Of a DNA stretch of 53,642 nucleotides, positions 40,310 through 48,864 are shown in pieces. The notes beneath the pieces were generated by a model that was given only the letters and a program-made list of their open reading frames with translations, did not search any database and was not told the origin of the DNA. Numbering within the stretch: position 1 is the first letter of the stretch; every line of letters starts with the position of its first letter. A program made the position numbers and the translations under genes. The stretch is from the NCBI RefSeq assembly GCF_024448955.1, contig NZ_JAMOIH010000023.1:1-53642 (forward strand), written 5' to 3'. The DNA comes from Stutzerimonas stutzeri (lineage in GTDB: Bacteria > Pseudomonadota > Gammaproteobacteria > Pseudomonadales > Pseudomonadaceae).

Positions 40310-40623
40310 TTTTGCTGAGCCTCGTTAAGGATTTCCTGGTTGATGCGATCGAATTCGCCATTGGCACGCTGGACATAAACGCCAGTGAGGATGAACGCCA
40401 TGAAGATCACACCCACGCCCACCGGAATGCCCCAGGTGGTAACGGTATCGGCGGCAAGCGGCACGCCGAGGATTGCTGGCTCGAAGGCGATCAGCAGGAT
40501 GAATGCGAGATAAGCGCCGAGCATGACGGCCGACAGCAGCCAGGCGAAGCGGCCACGCTTTGCGACCAGCTCCTGGAAGCGCGGATTGGCATAGATCTGC
40601 CGGTAGATATTTTCGTTGTTCAT
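40306..40623 (-). CDS. yjcH: DUF485 membrane protein YjcH
   Basis: A 105-residue protein with two transmembrane helices ([21 protein letters not shown] and [19 protein letters not shown]) and the DUF485 start [27 protein letters not shown]. It is always found beside actP and may assist it. The ATG at 40623 has GGAGAC seven bases upstream. A longer frame adds nine residues without a binding site. Confidence 0.9.
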   Translation of the reverse strand: MNNENIYRQIYANPRFQELVAKRGRFAWLLSAVMLGAYLAFILLIAFEPAILGVPLAADTVTTWGIPVGVGVIFMAFILTGVYVQRANGEFDRINQEILNEAQQK

Positions 40624-40879
40624 TGACTGTCTCCACACGATCACCGCCACTGATGAGGCGGGGCGGCTACTTTAGAGCCGGACAGACCGAACACCACCCG
40701 ACCATAGTCTGGTTTTTATTTTCCGAAACGGCCGGAATAGACGGCCTGCGGCAAGCTCGTCGATACGCATAGAGCCGATCTATATGGCTTATCAAGCACG
40801 ACGATTTTCAAAACCAGCGTGGCGAAGCGAGACTTCAATTCAACAGAGAATCATTCTCGACTGCATTTGGAGACCTACC

Positions 40880-41104
40880 ATGACCAAGACCGTAACCTTC
40901 ACCCTGATGCACTTCTGTATTGCCTTCGCGGTGACCTATGCCTTGACCGGTAGTCTCGCTGCGGGCGGTCTGGTGGCAGCCATCGAACCCATCTGCAATT
41001 CGGTCGGCTTCTACTTCCACGAGAAAATCTGGCAGCGTCTGGAAAAGCGCCAGGCGCCTCGTGAGCCGATCCCCGCTCACGCCTGGTTGCATCATCAAGC
41101 CTGA
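40880..41104 (+). CDS. DUF2061 small membrane protein
   Basis: A 74-residue protein with two hydrophobic stretches (TLMHFCIAFAVTYALTGS and LAAGGLVAAIEPICNSVGFYFHEKIW). The second carries the DUF2061 motif PxxNSxxYYxHExxW. GGAG precedes the ATG. Its function is unknown. It is divergent from yjcH-actP and stands alone. Confidence 0.82.
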   Translation: MTKTVTFTLMHFCIAFAVTYALTGSLAAGGLVAAIEPICNSVGFYFHEKIWQRLEKRQAPREPIPAHAWLHHQA

Positions 41105-41130
41105 CAGATGCACTAGCCACTCGCCCGATC

Positions 41131-41151
41131 CGAGCCGTTTGCATCGGCTCG
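41131..41151 (+). terminator. Possible terminator hairpin after DUF2061 gene
   Basis: Arms CGAGCCG and CGGCTCG with a 7-base loop lie about 26 bases past the stop codon. No U run follows, so the assignment is weak. The rest of the gap to 41364 shows nothing I recognise. Confidence 0.35.
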
Positions 41152-41364
41152 CCTATCCCATAAGCTCTCCATACGCAGCAAAGAAGCCTGCAACCAGCCG
41201 GCTTGCTTGTGGTCAATGGCTAACGCGCCATGCCTTTCGCGGCGTCCCATTGTCGGGAGAGATGACGGCAGCATGCGCCTGCGGCTTAATCTGGCAACCT
41301 CGAAGACCGATCCCCCAATGCTGAAGTTTGCCGGCCACCAAGCCAGCTAAGGAGAGCTCCCTAC

Positions 41365-42657
41365 ATGCGATTGCTGCTGTGCTTGATCGCGCTGCTCACG
41401 TTGGTCGTCGCGCCTGTCCAGGCTGCGGATATCAGCGTTGAGGCGTATGGCTACCCCTTGAGCAACCCCTTCGAAGCGACCATCGCCACGACCCCCGTGG
41501 AGCTGCGCGCCGAAGTACCCAGCGATGACGACATTGATCAGGCTGACTATCGCCTGCGTCTGCGTCCCGAACGGGAATTCATCCTTCCCGAAAATTTCTG
41601 GGCAGTGACACGGCTGACCTACCGCTTGGCGCGGCAACCTGGCCCTGCCCCGCTGATGTTCATCATCTCGGGCACCGGCGCGAGCTACGCGGCGGCGAAA
41701 GCCGAGTCGCTGAAGCGACTGTTCTACGGGGCCGGCTATCACGTGGTGCAACTGTCTTCGCCAACCAGCTTCGACTTCATCGCCGCCGCCTCACGTTACG
41801 CCACCCCAGGTTACAGCCCTGACGATGCCAAAGACATGTATCGAGTCATGCAAGCCGTCCGTGCGCAACAGCACGACCTGCCTGTCACCGAGTTCCATCT
41901 CACCGGCTACAGCCTCGGCGCGCTCAACGCAGCCTTTGTCAGCAAGCTCGATGAGACGCGGCAGAGCTTCAACTTCAAGCGGGTTCTGATGCTCAACCCG
42001 CCGGTCAATCTCTACACCTCGATTAACAATCTGGACAAGCTGGTGCAAACCCAGGTCGAGGCGATCGACAGCACCACCACGTTTTACCAAGTCATTTTGG
42101 AAAAGCTCGCCCGCTACTATCGGCAAAAAGGCGCGATCAACCTCGATGAGGCTTTGCTGTTCGATTTCCAGCAGTCATCCCTGCGGCTGACTGACGAGCA
42201 AATGGCGATGCTGGTCGGCTCGGCGTTCCGTTTCTCGGCTGCCGATATCGTCTTCACATCCGATCTGATCAACCGCCGAGGGCTGATCGTACCGCCCGGC
42301 TACCCGATCGACGAGGGCACCAGCCTCGAGCCGTTCTTCCGCCGCGCCCTGCTCTGCGACTTCGATTGCTACATGACCGAACAACTCATCCCCATGTGGC
42401 GAGCCCAGCAGGATGGCGGAAGCCTGACGCAACTGGTGCAACAGGTCAGCCTGTATGCGCTGGAAGATTATCTGCGCGACAGCCCGAAGATCGGCGTCAT
42501 GCACAACGCTGACGACATCATTCTGGGTGCCGGCGATCTGGGCTTCCTGCGCCGGACGTTCGGCGAGCGCATGACGCTGTATCCGCGCGGCGGCCATTGC
42601 GGCAATCTCGATTACCGGGTCAATGCTCAAGACATGCTGGAGTTCTTCCGTGGCTAG
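41365..42657 (+). CDS. Secreted alpha/beta hydrolase coupled to mlaA
   Basis: A 430-residue protein with a clear signal peptide (MRLLLCLIALLTLVVAPVQA, cleaved before ADIS). An alpha/beta hydrolase core follows: an oxyanion-like ISGTGASY loop (residues 101-108), the nucleophile S183 in the elbow LTGYSLGALNAAF, an aspartate pair in MHNADDIILG (about 382) and a histidine in PRGGHCGNLDY (about 411). Its stop codon overlaps the start of the mlaA gene by eight bases. It is therefore probably a periplasmic esterase or lipase made together with an outer-membrane lipid-transport component. The substrate is not known; a phospholipid-related one is an inference from the neighbour. Confidence 0.78.
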   Translation: MRLLLCLIALLTLVVAPVQAADISVEAYGYPLSNPFEATIATTPVELRAEVPSDDDIDQADYRLRLRPEREFILPENFWAVTRLTYRLARQPGPAPLMFIISGTGASYAAAKAESLKRLFYGAGYHVVQLSSPTSFDFIAAASRYATPGYSPDDAKDMYRVMQAVRAQQHDLPVTEFHLTGYSLGALNAAFVSKLDETRQSFNFKRVLMLNPPVNLYTSINNLDKLVQTQVEAIDSTTTFYQVILEKLARYYRQKGAINLDEALLFDFQQSSLRLTDEQMAMLVGSAFRFSAADIVFTSDLINRRGLIVPPGYPIDEGTSLEPFFRRALLCDFDCYMTEQLIPMWRAQQDGGSLTQLVQQVSLYALEDYLRDSPKIGVMHNADDIILGAGDLGFLRRTFGERMTLYPRGGHCGNLDYRVNAQDMLEFFRG

Positions 42658-43420
42658 ATGTCATTTGTTTGCATTGCTGTTCTTGGCCAGCGGCATCGCC
42701 CATGCACAGACGCCGATCCCCGACGAGGACGGCTTCACTCATCCGCTGAGCAATCTGAAATTCAATCCCGGGCTGGATCAGCGTGAGTTCGAGCGCGCAA
42801 CCTTCGACGCGCTGGATATCCACGATCCCTGGGAATCGCTGAACCGGCGCATGTACTACTTCAACTACCGCCTGGATCAGTGGGTGATGCTTCCGGCGGT
42901 GCGCGGCTACCGCTATGTCACGCCTCGGATCGTGCGCACCGGCGTGAGCAACTTTTTCAGCAATCTCGGCGAGATTCCGACGCTGTTCAACAGCGTGGCG
43001 CAGCTCAAGGGCCAGCGGGCGATGAGCACCACGGCGCGCTTGCTGTTCAACACTATCATTGGCGTTGGCGGCATCTGGGACCCGGCGACCCGTATGGGCC
43101 TGCCGCGCTACAACGAGGATTTCGGCCAGACGCTCGGCTTTTATGGCGTTCCGCATGGGCCTTACCTGATCCTGCCCGCGCTCGGGCCTTCCAATCTCCG
43201 AGACACCGCCGGGCAGGTGATGGACTTCGGCGTGGAGCGCCAAGTCGACTATCTCGACTATGCCGAAGCCAGCGGCGGCGAATTCGGCGTTACCGCGCTA
43301 CGGCTGATCGACATCCGCCACACCACCAGCCTTCGCTACGGGCAGCTCAATTCGCCGTTCGAATATGAAAAGGTCCGCTACGTCTACACCCGAGCCCGGG
43401 AATTGCAGATTGGCGAGTGA
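42650..43420 (+). CDS. mlaA: MlaA/VacJ-family outer membrane lipid asymmetry protein
   Basis: A 256-residue MlaA homologue. The family region begins at D59 with DPWESLNRRMYYFNYRLDQW and continues through FFSNLGEIPTLFNSVAQLKG, GGIWDPATRMGLPRYNEDFGQTLGFYG and GPYLILPALGPSNLRD. MlaA takes mislocalised phospholipids from the outer leaflet of the outer membrane. I prefer the GTG at 42650, eight bases after GGAG, to the ATG at 42623. The signal peptide (about 1-19, ending AHA-QT) lacks the cysteine of a lipobox, so this copy looks secreted rather than lipidated, unlike E. coli MlaA. Pseudomonads can have a second mlaA elsewhere. Confidence 0.85.
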   Translation: MARCHLFALLFLASGIAHAQTPIPDEDGFTHPLSNLKFNPGLDQREFERATFDALDIHDPWESLNRRMYYFNYRLDQWVMLPAVRGYRYVTPRIVRTGVSNFFSNLGEIPTLFNSVAQLKGQRAMSTTARLLFNTIIGVGGIWDPATRMGLPRYNEDFGQTLGFYGVPHGPYLILPALGPSNLRDTAGQVMDFGVERQVDYLDYAEASGGEFGVTALRLIDIRHTTSLRYGQLNSPFEYEKVRYVYTRARELQIGE

Positions 43421-43510
43421 TCGAATCAACAGATAATAACCTCGGGAATTTCGCATCAATCAATCGCCTGGGTCGCAGTAATCTTCACTTAACCTTCTTG
43501 GAGATATGCC

Positions 43511-44356
43511 ATGCCCATGCGCGAGATTCTTGAAATCAGCACCGGTCGCGCCACCTCCGATGGCGCCGGTGTCAGCCTGACCCGTTTGTTCGGCGGTGAC
43601 GTAGCGGAGCGATTCGATCCGTTCTTGATGCTCGACGAGTTCGGCTCCGACAACCCGGACGAGTACATCGCCGGCTTCCCACCACACCCGCACCGCGGCT
43701 TCGAGACCGTGACCTATATGATCGAGGGCCGCATGCGCCACGAAGATCATCTTGGCAATGTCGGGCTGCTCGAAAACGGCGGCGTGCAATGGATGACTGC
43801 GGCACGCGGCGTGATCCACAGCGAAATGCCGCAACAGGAAGCAGGCTTGATGCGCGGCTTCCAGCTGTGGCTGAACCTGCCGGCGAAAAGCAAGATGGGC
43901 GACCCGGGTTATCGGGATTTCACGCCAGCAGAAGTCCCACGCGTCACCTTGCCCAGCGGCATCGAAGCAGTGGTCATCGCCGGACGGTTCCAAGCCGACG
44001 GGGTGGATCAGCCAGGCGCCGTGCAACGACCGGATACCGAACCGCAACTGTTCGATCTGCATCTGCCCGCCGGCAGCCAACTCAATCCGCAGCTGGTCGA
44101 TGGCCACCGGCTGATCCTGTACGTATACGAAGGAGAGATTGAAGTCGCCGGGAAGCGCTTGAGCAAGAATCAGCTGGCCAGGCTCTCCGACCAGGGCGTA
44201 CTGCAACTAAGATCCGGCACTGGCGCGCAAGTGCTGCTACTGGCCGGCCAACCGATTGGCGAGCCGATCGTCCAGTACGGCCCGTTCGTAATGAACAGTC
44301 GCGAGGAAATCGAGCAGGCCCTGCGCGACTTCCGCGATGGCATTCTTACGGAGTGA
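43511..44356 (+). CDS. Pirin family protein
   Basis: A 281-residue bicupin. The N-terminal cupin carries the four metal ligands of pirins: H59 and H61 in PPHPHRGFETVTY, and H103 and E105 in RGVIHSEMP. Some bacterial pirins have quercetin dioxygenase activity and others modulate partner enzymes; the role here is open. GGAG lies upstream of the ATG. Its 3' end overlaps the convergent lpxL gene by 11 bases. Confidence 0.9.
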   Translation: MPMREILEISTGRATSDGAGVSLTRLFGGDVAERFDPFLMLDEFGSDNPDEYIAGFPPHPHRGFETVTYMIEGRMRHEDHLGNVGLLENGGVQWMTAARGVIHSEMPQQEAGLMRGFQLWLNLPAKSKMGDPGYRDFTPAEVPRVTLPSGIEAVVIAGRFQADGVDQPGAVQRPDTEPQLFDLHLPAGSQLNPQLVDGHRLILYVYEGEIEVAGKRLSKNQLARLSDQGVLQLRSGTGAQVLLLAGQPIGEPIVQYGPFVMNSREEIEQALRDFRDGILTE

Positions 44357-45296
44357 TCGGCTTCTTCGGCAGCTTGCGGTAAAGACTTGGCTCACCCTCT
44401 GGACGCGTCTTGAAGCGGCGGTGGGCCCACAGATATTGCTCGGGATGCTGCCGCACCGCGCCCTCCACCCACTCGTTGATGCGCCGGCAATCGGCCTCCT
44501 CGCTTTCACCCGGGAAATCAACCAGCGGTGGGTGAATGACCAATCTGTAGCCAGAGCCATCGGCGAGCCGCGTCTGCGTATACGGCACGACGCGTGCCTT
44601 GCCCAGGCGGGCGAACTTGGTAGTAGCCGTCACGGTTGCGGCGTTGATGCCGAACCAGGGGACGAACAGGCTCTGTTTGCGACCGTAATCCTGATCCGGC
44701 GCATACCAGATCGCTCGACCGGCGCGCAGCACCTTGAGCATCGCGCGTACGTCCTCACGCTCAATGGCGCTAGCGTCGAGATTGTGCCGCTCCCGCCCGC
44801 GTCGCTGGACGAAATCGAACACCGCATTCTTGTGCTCGCGATACATGCCATCGATGGTGTGACGCTGACTCAGCAAGGCCGCACCGATTTCCAGCGTAGT
44901 GAAATGCAGCGCCATCAGAATCACGCCCTGCCCCTCGGCCTGGGCCTGCTGCAGGTGCTCGAGACCTTCGACATGCGCCAGCTTCTGCAGACGATCCTTG
45001 GGCCACCACCAGCTCATCGCCATTTCGAAGAAGGCGATACCGGTCGAGGCGAAGTTCTCGCGCAGCAGTCGCTCGCGCTGCTTGTCGTTCAGCTCGGGGA
45101 AACATAACTGCAGGTTGCGCCGAGCGATTTGTCGCCTGGAGCGAGCAACCCGGTACATCAATGCACCGAGGCCGCGCCCCAGAAGCAGCAGAACGCGGTA
45201 AGGCAGCTGCACCACCAACCACAGCAAAGCCAGTCCCAGCCACAGCAGCCAGAAACGCGGATGAAGAAAGGATGCGCGAAAACGAGGACGATCCAT
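44346..45296 (-). CDS. lpxL: Lipid A lauroyl acyltransferase (LpxL/HtrB family)
   Basis: A 316-residue membrane-bound acyltransferase that adds a secondary acyl chain to lipid A. A transmembrane helix (FWLLWLGLALLWLVVQLPY, about 15-33) anchors it. The catalytic HX4(D/E) motif is H131-E136 in MALHFTTLEIG, followed by DGMYREHKN and APDQDYGRK, typical of LpxL. I start at the ATG at 45296 (MDRPRFRASFLHPRFW). An ATG at 45326 has AAGGG upstream, but TAGAAT just before it looks like a promoter element, so the shorter form is preferred with some doubt. It is divergent from minC, the arrangement around the second htrB gene of P. aeruginosa. Confidence 0.9.
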   Translation of the reverse strand: MDRPRFRASFLHPRFWLLWLGLALLWLVVQLPYRVLLLLGRGLGALMYRVARSRRQIARRNLQLCFPELNDKQRERLLRENFASTGIAFFEMAMSWWWPKDRLQKLAHVEGLEHLQQAQAEGQGVILMALHFTTLEIGAALLSQRHTIDGMYREHKNAVFDFVQRRGRERHNLDASAIEREDVRAMLKVLRAGRAIWYAPDQDYGRKQSLFVPWFGINAATVTATTKFARLGKARVVPYTQTRLADGSGYRLVIHPPLVDFPGESEEADCRRINEWVEGAVRQHPEQYLWAHRRFKTRPEGEPSLYRKLPKKPITP

Positions 45297-45427
45297 CGGC
45301 AAGCCCGAACCGGTAAAAGCGCGCATTCTAAGCCCTTGCAGCAAAAATTGCCGGAGCGGGGAATTGACCACAGCGGATTGGTCGCTCGGCTTGGCGTTGC
45401 TTTTTCTTGCCGCTGGCCGCTTGTGGC

Positions 45428-45456
45428 TTGCAGCTCAACGCCTCCCCCGCTATAAG
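45428..45456 (+). promoter_or_regulatory. Sigma-70 promoter of minCDE
   Basis: TTGCAG at 45428-45433 and TATAAG at 45451-45456 are separated by 17 bases. Transcription would begin near 45463, about 23 bases before the minC ATG. Confidence 0.65.
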
Positions 45457-45485
45457 TCCTCGCCATTTACCGCAGCAGGCAGACC

Positions 45486-46217
45486 ATGAGCCAAGCCGAC
45501 CTTTCCGACCAAGCCCCCGTGTTCCAGCTCAAGGGCAGCATGCTTGCCATTACCGTGCTGGAGTTGGCGCAGAACGACCTGGACCGCCTCGATCGTCAGT
45601 TGGCCGTGAAGGTCGAGCAGGCGCCCGATTTTTTCAATAACACGCCGCTGGTCCTCGCGCTGGACAAACTGCCCGCCGATTGCGATCTCGATCTTCCGGC
45701 CCTGATTGCTCTGTGCCGCAAGCACGGCCTGCGCACCCTGGCGCTGCGCGCCGGCGACCCACAGATCATCGAGGCGGCGGCCGCGCTCGACCTTCCCGTA
45801 TTGCCACCGTCCGGTGCCAAGGAGCGCAAGCTGGACCTCGCCAGCAAAACGACGACGGCACCGGCCAAACCCGCCGAACCGACCTATCGTCCTACCCGCG
45901 TAATCACTACACCGATCCGCGGCGGCCAACAGGTCTATGCCCAAGGCGGCGATCTGATTGTGCTGGCGGCCGTCAGCCCGGGCGCGGAACTTCTCGCCGA
46001 TGGAAACATCCATGTGTACGGTCCGTTGCGCGGGCGTGCCTTGGCCGGCATCAAGGGAGATACCGACGCACGCATTTTCTGTCAGCAGCTCGCTGCCGAA
46101 ATGGTCTCCATCGCCGGGCATTACAAGGTCGCCGAAGACCTGCGACGCGACCCGTTGTGGACCGAAGCCGTACAGATGAAGCTATCCGGCGACGTGTTGA
46201 ACATCACCCGCCTTTAA
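45486..46217 (+). CDS. minC: Septum site-determining protein MinC
   Basis: A 243-residue cell division inhibitor. The N-terminal domain (about 1-105) blocks FtsZ assembly. A proline-rich linker ([17 protein letters not shown]) leads to the C-terminal beta-helix (about 137-230) with [22 protein letters not shown] and [20 protein letters not shown] motifs that bind MinD and dimerise. It is first in minCDE, 91 bases upstream of minD. Confidence 0.95.
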   Translation: MSQADLSDQAPVFQLKGSMLAITVLELAQNDLDRLDRQLAVKVEQAPDFFNNTPLVLALDKLPADCDLDLPALIALCRKHGLRTLALRAGDPQIIEAAAALDLPVLPPSGAKERKLDLASKTTTAPAKPAEPTYRPTRVITTPIRGGQQVYAQGGDLIVLAAVSPGAELLADGNIHVYGPLRGRALAGIKGDTDARIFCQQLAAEMVSIAGHYKVAEDLRRDPLWTEAVQMKLSGDVLNITRL

Positions 46218-46308
46218 CGGATACTGCCGCGAATTTTCAAGCACCAAAACGGGCGTACCGCGAGCCGAATTGGCTACGGTCCCGACTTCATATTTAGGGT
46301 GAATCACC

Positions 46309-47124
46309 TTGGCCAAGATCCTCGTAGTCACTTCCGGCAAGGGTGGCGTCGGTAAAACCACTTCCAGCGCCGCCATCGGTACCGGCCTCGCTCTGCGCGG
46401 CCACAAGACCGTCATCGTAGATTTCGACGTTGGCCTGCGTAACCTGGACCTGATCATGGGCTGCGAGCGCCGCGTGGTGTATGACTTCGTCAACGTCATT
46501 CAAGGCGACGCCACCCTCACCCAGGCCCTGATCAAGGACAAGCGCCTCGAGAACCTGTACGTGCTGGCCGCCAGCCAGACCCGTGACAAGGACGCCCTGA
46601 CGCTCGAAGGCGTTGGCAAGGTGATCGATGAGCTGGCGAAGACCTTCGAATTCGTGATTTGCGACTCCCCGGCCGGCATCGAGAAAGGTGCTCACCTGGC
46701 AATGTATTACGCCGACGAGGCCATCGTCGTAACCAACCCGGAAGTCTCCTCGGTTCGTGACTCAGACCGCATGCTGGGCCTGCTGGCCAGCAAATCCCGT
46801 CGCGCCGAAAACGGCGAAGAGTCGATCAAGGAGCATCTGCTGCTGACTCGCTACAACCCCGAGCGTGTGGTCAAGGGCGAAATGCTTGGCGTCGAAGACG
46901 TCGAGGAAATCCTCTCGATCCGCCTACTGGGTGTCATTCCGGAATCCCAGGCGGTACTCAAGGCTTCCAACCAGGGCGTACCGGTCATCCTCGATGACCA
47001 GAGCGATGCGGGCCAGGCGTACAGCGACGCAGTGGATCGTCTGCTAGGTAAAGAAGTGAACCATCGCTTCCTCGACGTTAAAAAGCAGGGCTTCCTGCAA
47101 CGATTGTTCGGAGGTCGCGAATGA
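46309..47124 (+). CDS. minD: Septum site-determining ATPase MinD
   Basis: A 271-residue MinD with the deviant Walker A loop [10 protein letters not shown] (signature lysine K11, P-loop lysine K16), the [11 protein letters not shown] switch and a C-terminal amphipathic membrane-targeting helix ([14 protein letters not shown]). It recruits MinC to the membrane and is displaced by MinE, which places the division site at mid-cell. The start codon is TTG, preceded by AGGGTG. The stop codon overlaps the minE start in an ATGA. Confidence 0.96.
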   Translation: MAKILVVTSGKGGVGKTTSSAAIGTGLALRGHKTVIVDFDVGLRNLDLIMGCERRVVYDFVNVIQGDATLTQALIKDKRLENLYVLAASQTRDKDALTLEGVGKVIDELAKTFEFVICDSPAGIEKGAHLAMYYADEAIVVTNPEVSSVRDSDRMLGLLASKSRRAENGEESIKEHLLLTRYNPERVVKGEMLGVEDVEEILSIRLLGVIPESQAVLKASNQGVPVILDDQSDAGQAYSDAVDRLLGKEVNHRFLDVKKQGFLQRLFGGRE

Positions 47125-47378
47125 ACCTTCTCGACTTCTTTCGTGAGCGCAAGAAGAAGGAAACGCCCGCCAACATCGCCAAGGAACGCCTGCAGATCAT
47201 CGTTGCGCATGAGCGCGGCCAGCGTACGCAACCGGACTATTTGCCCGCTCTACAGAAAGAGCTGGTCGAGGTGATTCGCAAGTACGTGAACATCGAAAGC
47301 GATCAGGTGCAGGTCGCACTGGAAGATCAGGGCAGCTGTTCGATCCTTGAATTGAACATTACCCTGCCGGATCGTTAA
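47121..47378 (+). CDS. minE: Cell division topological specificity factor MinE
   Basis: An 85-residue MinE. The N-terminal membrane-targeting and MinD-binding segment is [33 protein letters not shown], and the C-terminal topological domain is the remainder ([20 protein letters not shown]). It stimulates MinD ATPase and drives the pole-to-pole oscillation. It is coupled to minD by a four-base overlap. Confidence 0.96.
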   Translation: MNLLDFFRERKKKETPANIAKERLQIIVAHERGQRTQPDYLPALQKELVEVIRKYVNIESDQVQVALEDQGSCSILELNITLPDR

Positions 47379-47418
47379 AAATCTGCCTGGATCTGCTGCG
47401 CGTCGGCCCTGCGGCGTT

Positions 47419-47476
47419 AAAAACAGGCTCGGAATGCTCATTTACAACAGTAAACTCCGCTTCCTCGCCTGTTTTT
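47419..47476. repeat. Symmetric intergenic palindrome downstream of minE
   Basis: Three blocks pair around one centre (47447/47448): AAAAACAGGC with GCCTGTTTTT, GGAA with TTCC, and TTTAC with GTAAA, leaving an AACA loop and mismatched internal loops. The weaker outer flanks (GGCCCTGC and GCATGGCTC) also partly pair. I think similar elements recur in pseudomonad intergenic DNA, but this is from memory. Confidence 0.65.
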
Positions 47477-47532
47477 GCCTTGCATGGCTCTAGCTCGCGA
47501 GTTCCAGAATAGATTTTCAGTAACCTCTGACG

Positions 47533-47563
47533 GACGGCGACCCACGGGTCGCCGTCTTCGTTT
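47533..47563 (+). terminator. Strong terminator between minE and rluA
   Basis: Perfect 11-base arms GACGGCGACCC and GGGTCGCCGTC around a 2-base AC (47533-47556) are followed by TTCGTTT. It ends only about 14 bases before the rluA start codon. Confidence 0.8.
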
Positions 47564-47576
47564 ATGGGAAACGCAG

Positions 47577-48212
47577 ATGCCGTTAAGCAACATCCAGATT
47601 CTTCACCAGGACGCCGCTCTGTTGGTGATCAATAAACCCACCCTGCTACTCTCGGTACCCGGCCGCGCCGAGGATAACCGTGACTGCCTGGTGACCCGCC
47701 TGCAGGAAAATGGCTACCCCGAAGCGCGCATCGTGCATCGGCTGGACTGGGAAACCTCCGGCCTGATCGTGCTCGCCCGCGACGCCGACAGTCACCGCGA
47801 GTTGTCGCGCCAATTCCACGATCGCGAGACGGAAAAAGCCTACACCGCGCTGTGCTGGAGCGAACCGGAACAGGACAGCGGCAGTATCGACCTGCCCCTG
47901 CGATACGACCCGCCAACCAAGCCCCGGCACGTGGTCGATCATGAACAAGGCAAGCATGCATTGACCTACTGGCGCGTCCTGGAGCGCTGCGGTCACTACA
48001 GCCGCGTCGAACTGACCCCCATTACCGGCCGCTCCCACCAGTTGCGCGTGCATATGCTTTCCATCGGCCATCCGCTACTCGGCGACCGCCTCTATGCTCA
48101 CGAACAGGCGTTGAACGCCCATGAACGACTGTGCCTGCATGCGAGCATGCTCGTGCTGACTCACCCGCAGAGTGGCGAGCGGATGCGCTTCGATTGCCCT
48201 GCGCCATTTTGA
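47577..48212 (+). CDS. rluA: RluA-family pseudouridine synthase
   Basis: A 211-residue RluA-type enzyme, which converts U746 of 23S rRNA and U32 of some tRNAs to pseudouridine in E. coli. The catalytic aspartate is D57 in RIVHRLDWETSGLIVLA, and the second motif is TPITGRSHQLRVHMLSIGHPLLGD. I start at the ATG at 47577 after GGGAAA; an upstream extension overlaps the terminator. The stop and the next start share one base (TGATG), so translation is probably coupled. Position after minCDE agrees with rluA; the short length fits. Confidence 0.9.
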   Translation: MPLSNIQILHQDAALLVINKPTLLLSVPGRAEDNRDCLVTRLQENGYPEARIVHRLDWETSGLIVLARDADSHRELSRQFHDRETEKAYTALCWSEPEQDSGSIDLPLRYDPPTKPRHVVDHEQGKHALTYWRVLERCGHYSRVELTPITGRSHQLRVHMLSIGHPLLGDRLYAHEQALNAHERLCLHASMLVLTHPQSGERMRFDCPAPF

Positions 48213-48784
48213 TGACTCGCTTCATCGATGCAACCCGAGGCGCCCCAGCTCACCCGAGCCTGCATAAAGCACTCGACCTTTGGGCGCACAGTCCCGGCCT
48301 GGCGCTGGATCTAGGCTGCGGTGCCGGGCGCGATAGCTTGGCGTTGCTTCGTGCAGGCTGGAAGGTCGTCGCGCTCGATCGGGACCCAGAGGCATTGTGC
48401 GCTCTGCAGGAACAGGCAGCTGCGTATGCGCCCGGTGCGCTCACAGCACTGTGCCGGACATTCGAGGACGCCGCTCCGTTGCCGACAGTGGACTTCATAA
48501 ATGCCAGTTTCGCACTGCCGTTCTGTCGACCAGAGGCATTTGCCGACTTCTGGATGCGAATCACCCAGGCGCTACGGCAAGGTGGTCTGTTCACCGGGCA
48601 TTTTTTCGGACCTCAAGACGACTGGGCGGCGAAGGGCCTCAGCATCCACAGCCAAGACCAGCTCCGACGTCGGTTCGAACGCTGGGAGCTACTGGAACTT
48701 AATGAATTCGAATATGACGGAAAGACTGCGATAGGACGGGCCAAACACTGGCATATGTTTGAGGTCATTGCACGGCCCGGCTGA
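48212..48784 (+). CDS. SAM-dependent methyltransferase (class I)
   Basis: A 190-residue methyltransferase. Motif I is ALDLGCGAGRDSLALL (residues 31-46), the acidic residue after strand 2 is in VVALDRDPEAL, and VDFINASFALPFCRP corresponds to motif IV. The size and GHFFGPQDDW segment resemble TehB-like small-molecule methyltransferases, but no substrate can be read off. It follows rluA with a one-base overlap (TGATG). Confidence 0.83.
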   Translation: MTRFIDATRGAPAHPSLHKALDLWAHSPGLALDLGCGAGRDSLALLRAGWKVVALDRDPEALCALQEQAAAYAPGALTALCRTFEDAAPLPTVDFINASFALPFCRPEAFADFWMRITQALRQGGLFTGHFFGPQDDWAAKGLSIHSQDQLRRRFERWELLELNEFEYDGKTAIGRAKHWHMFEVIARPG

Positions 48785-48864
48785 AACGTCGCGCTAAAGC
48801 GTCGAAGACTGCAGCCACTCCACCGATGGGATAGACTTTTCAGCCTTGCCGTCCGGAGCTACCC

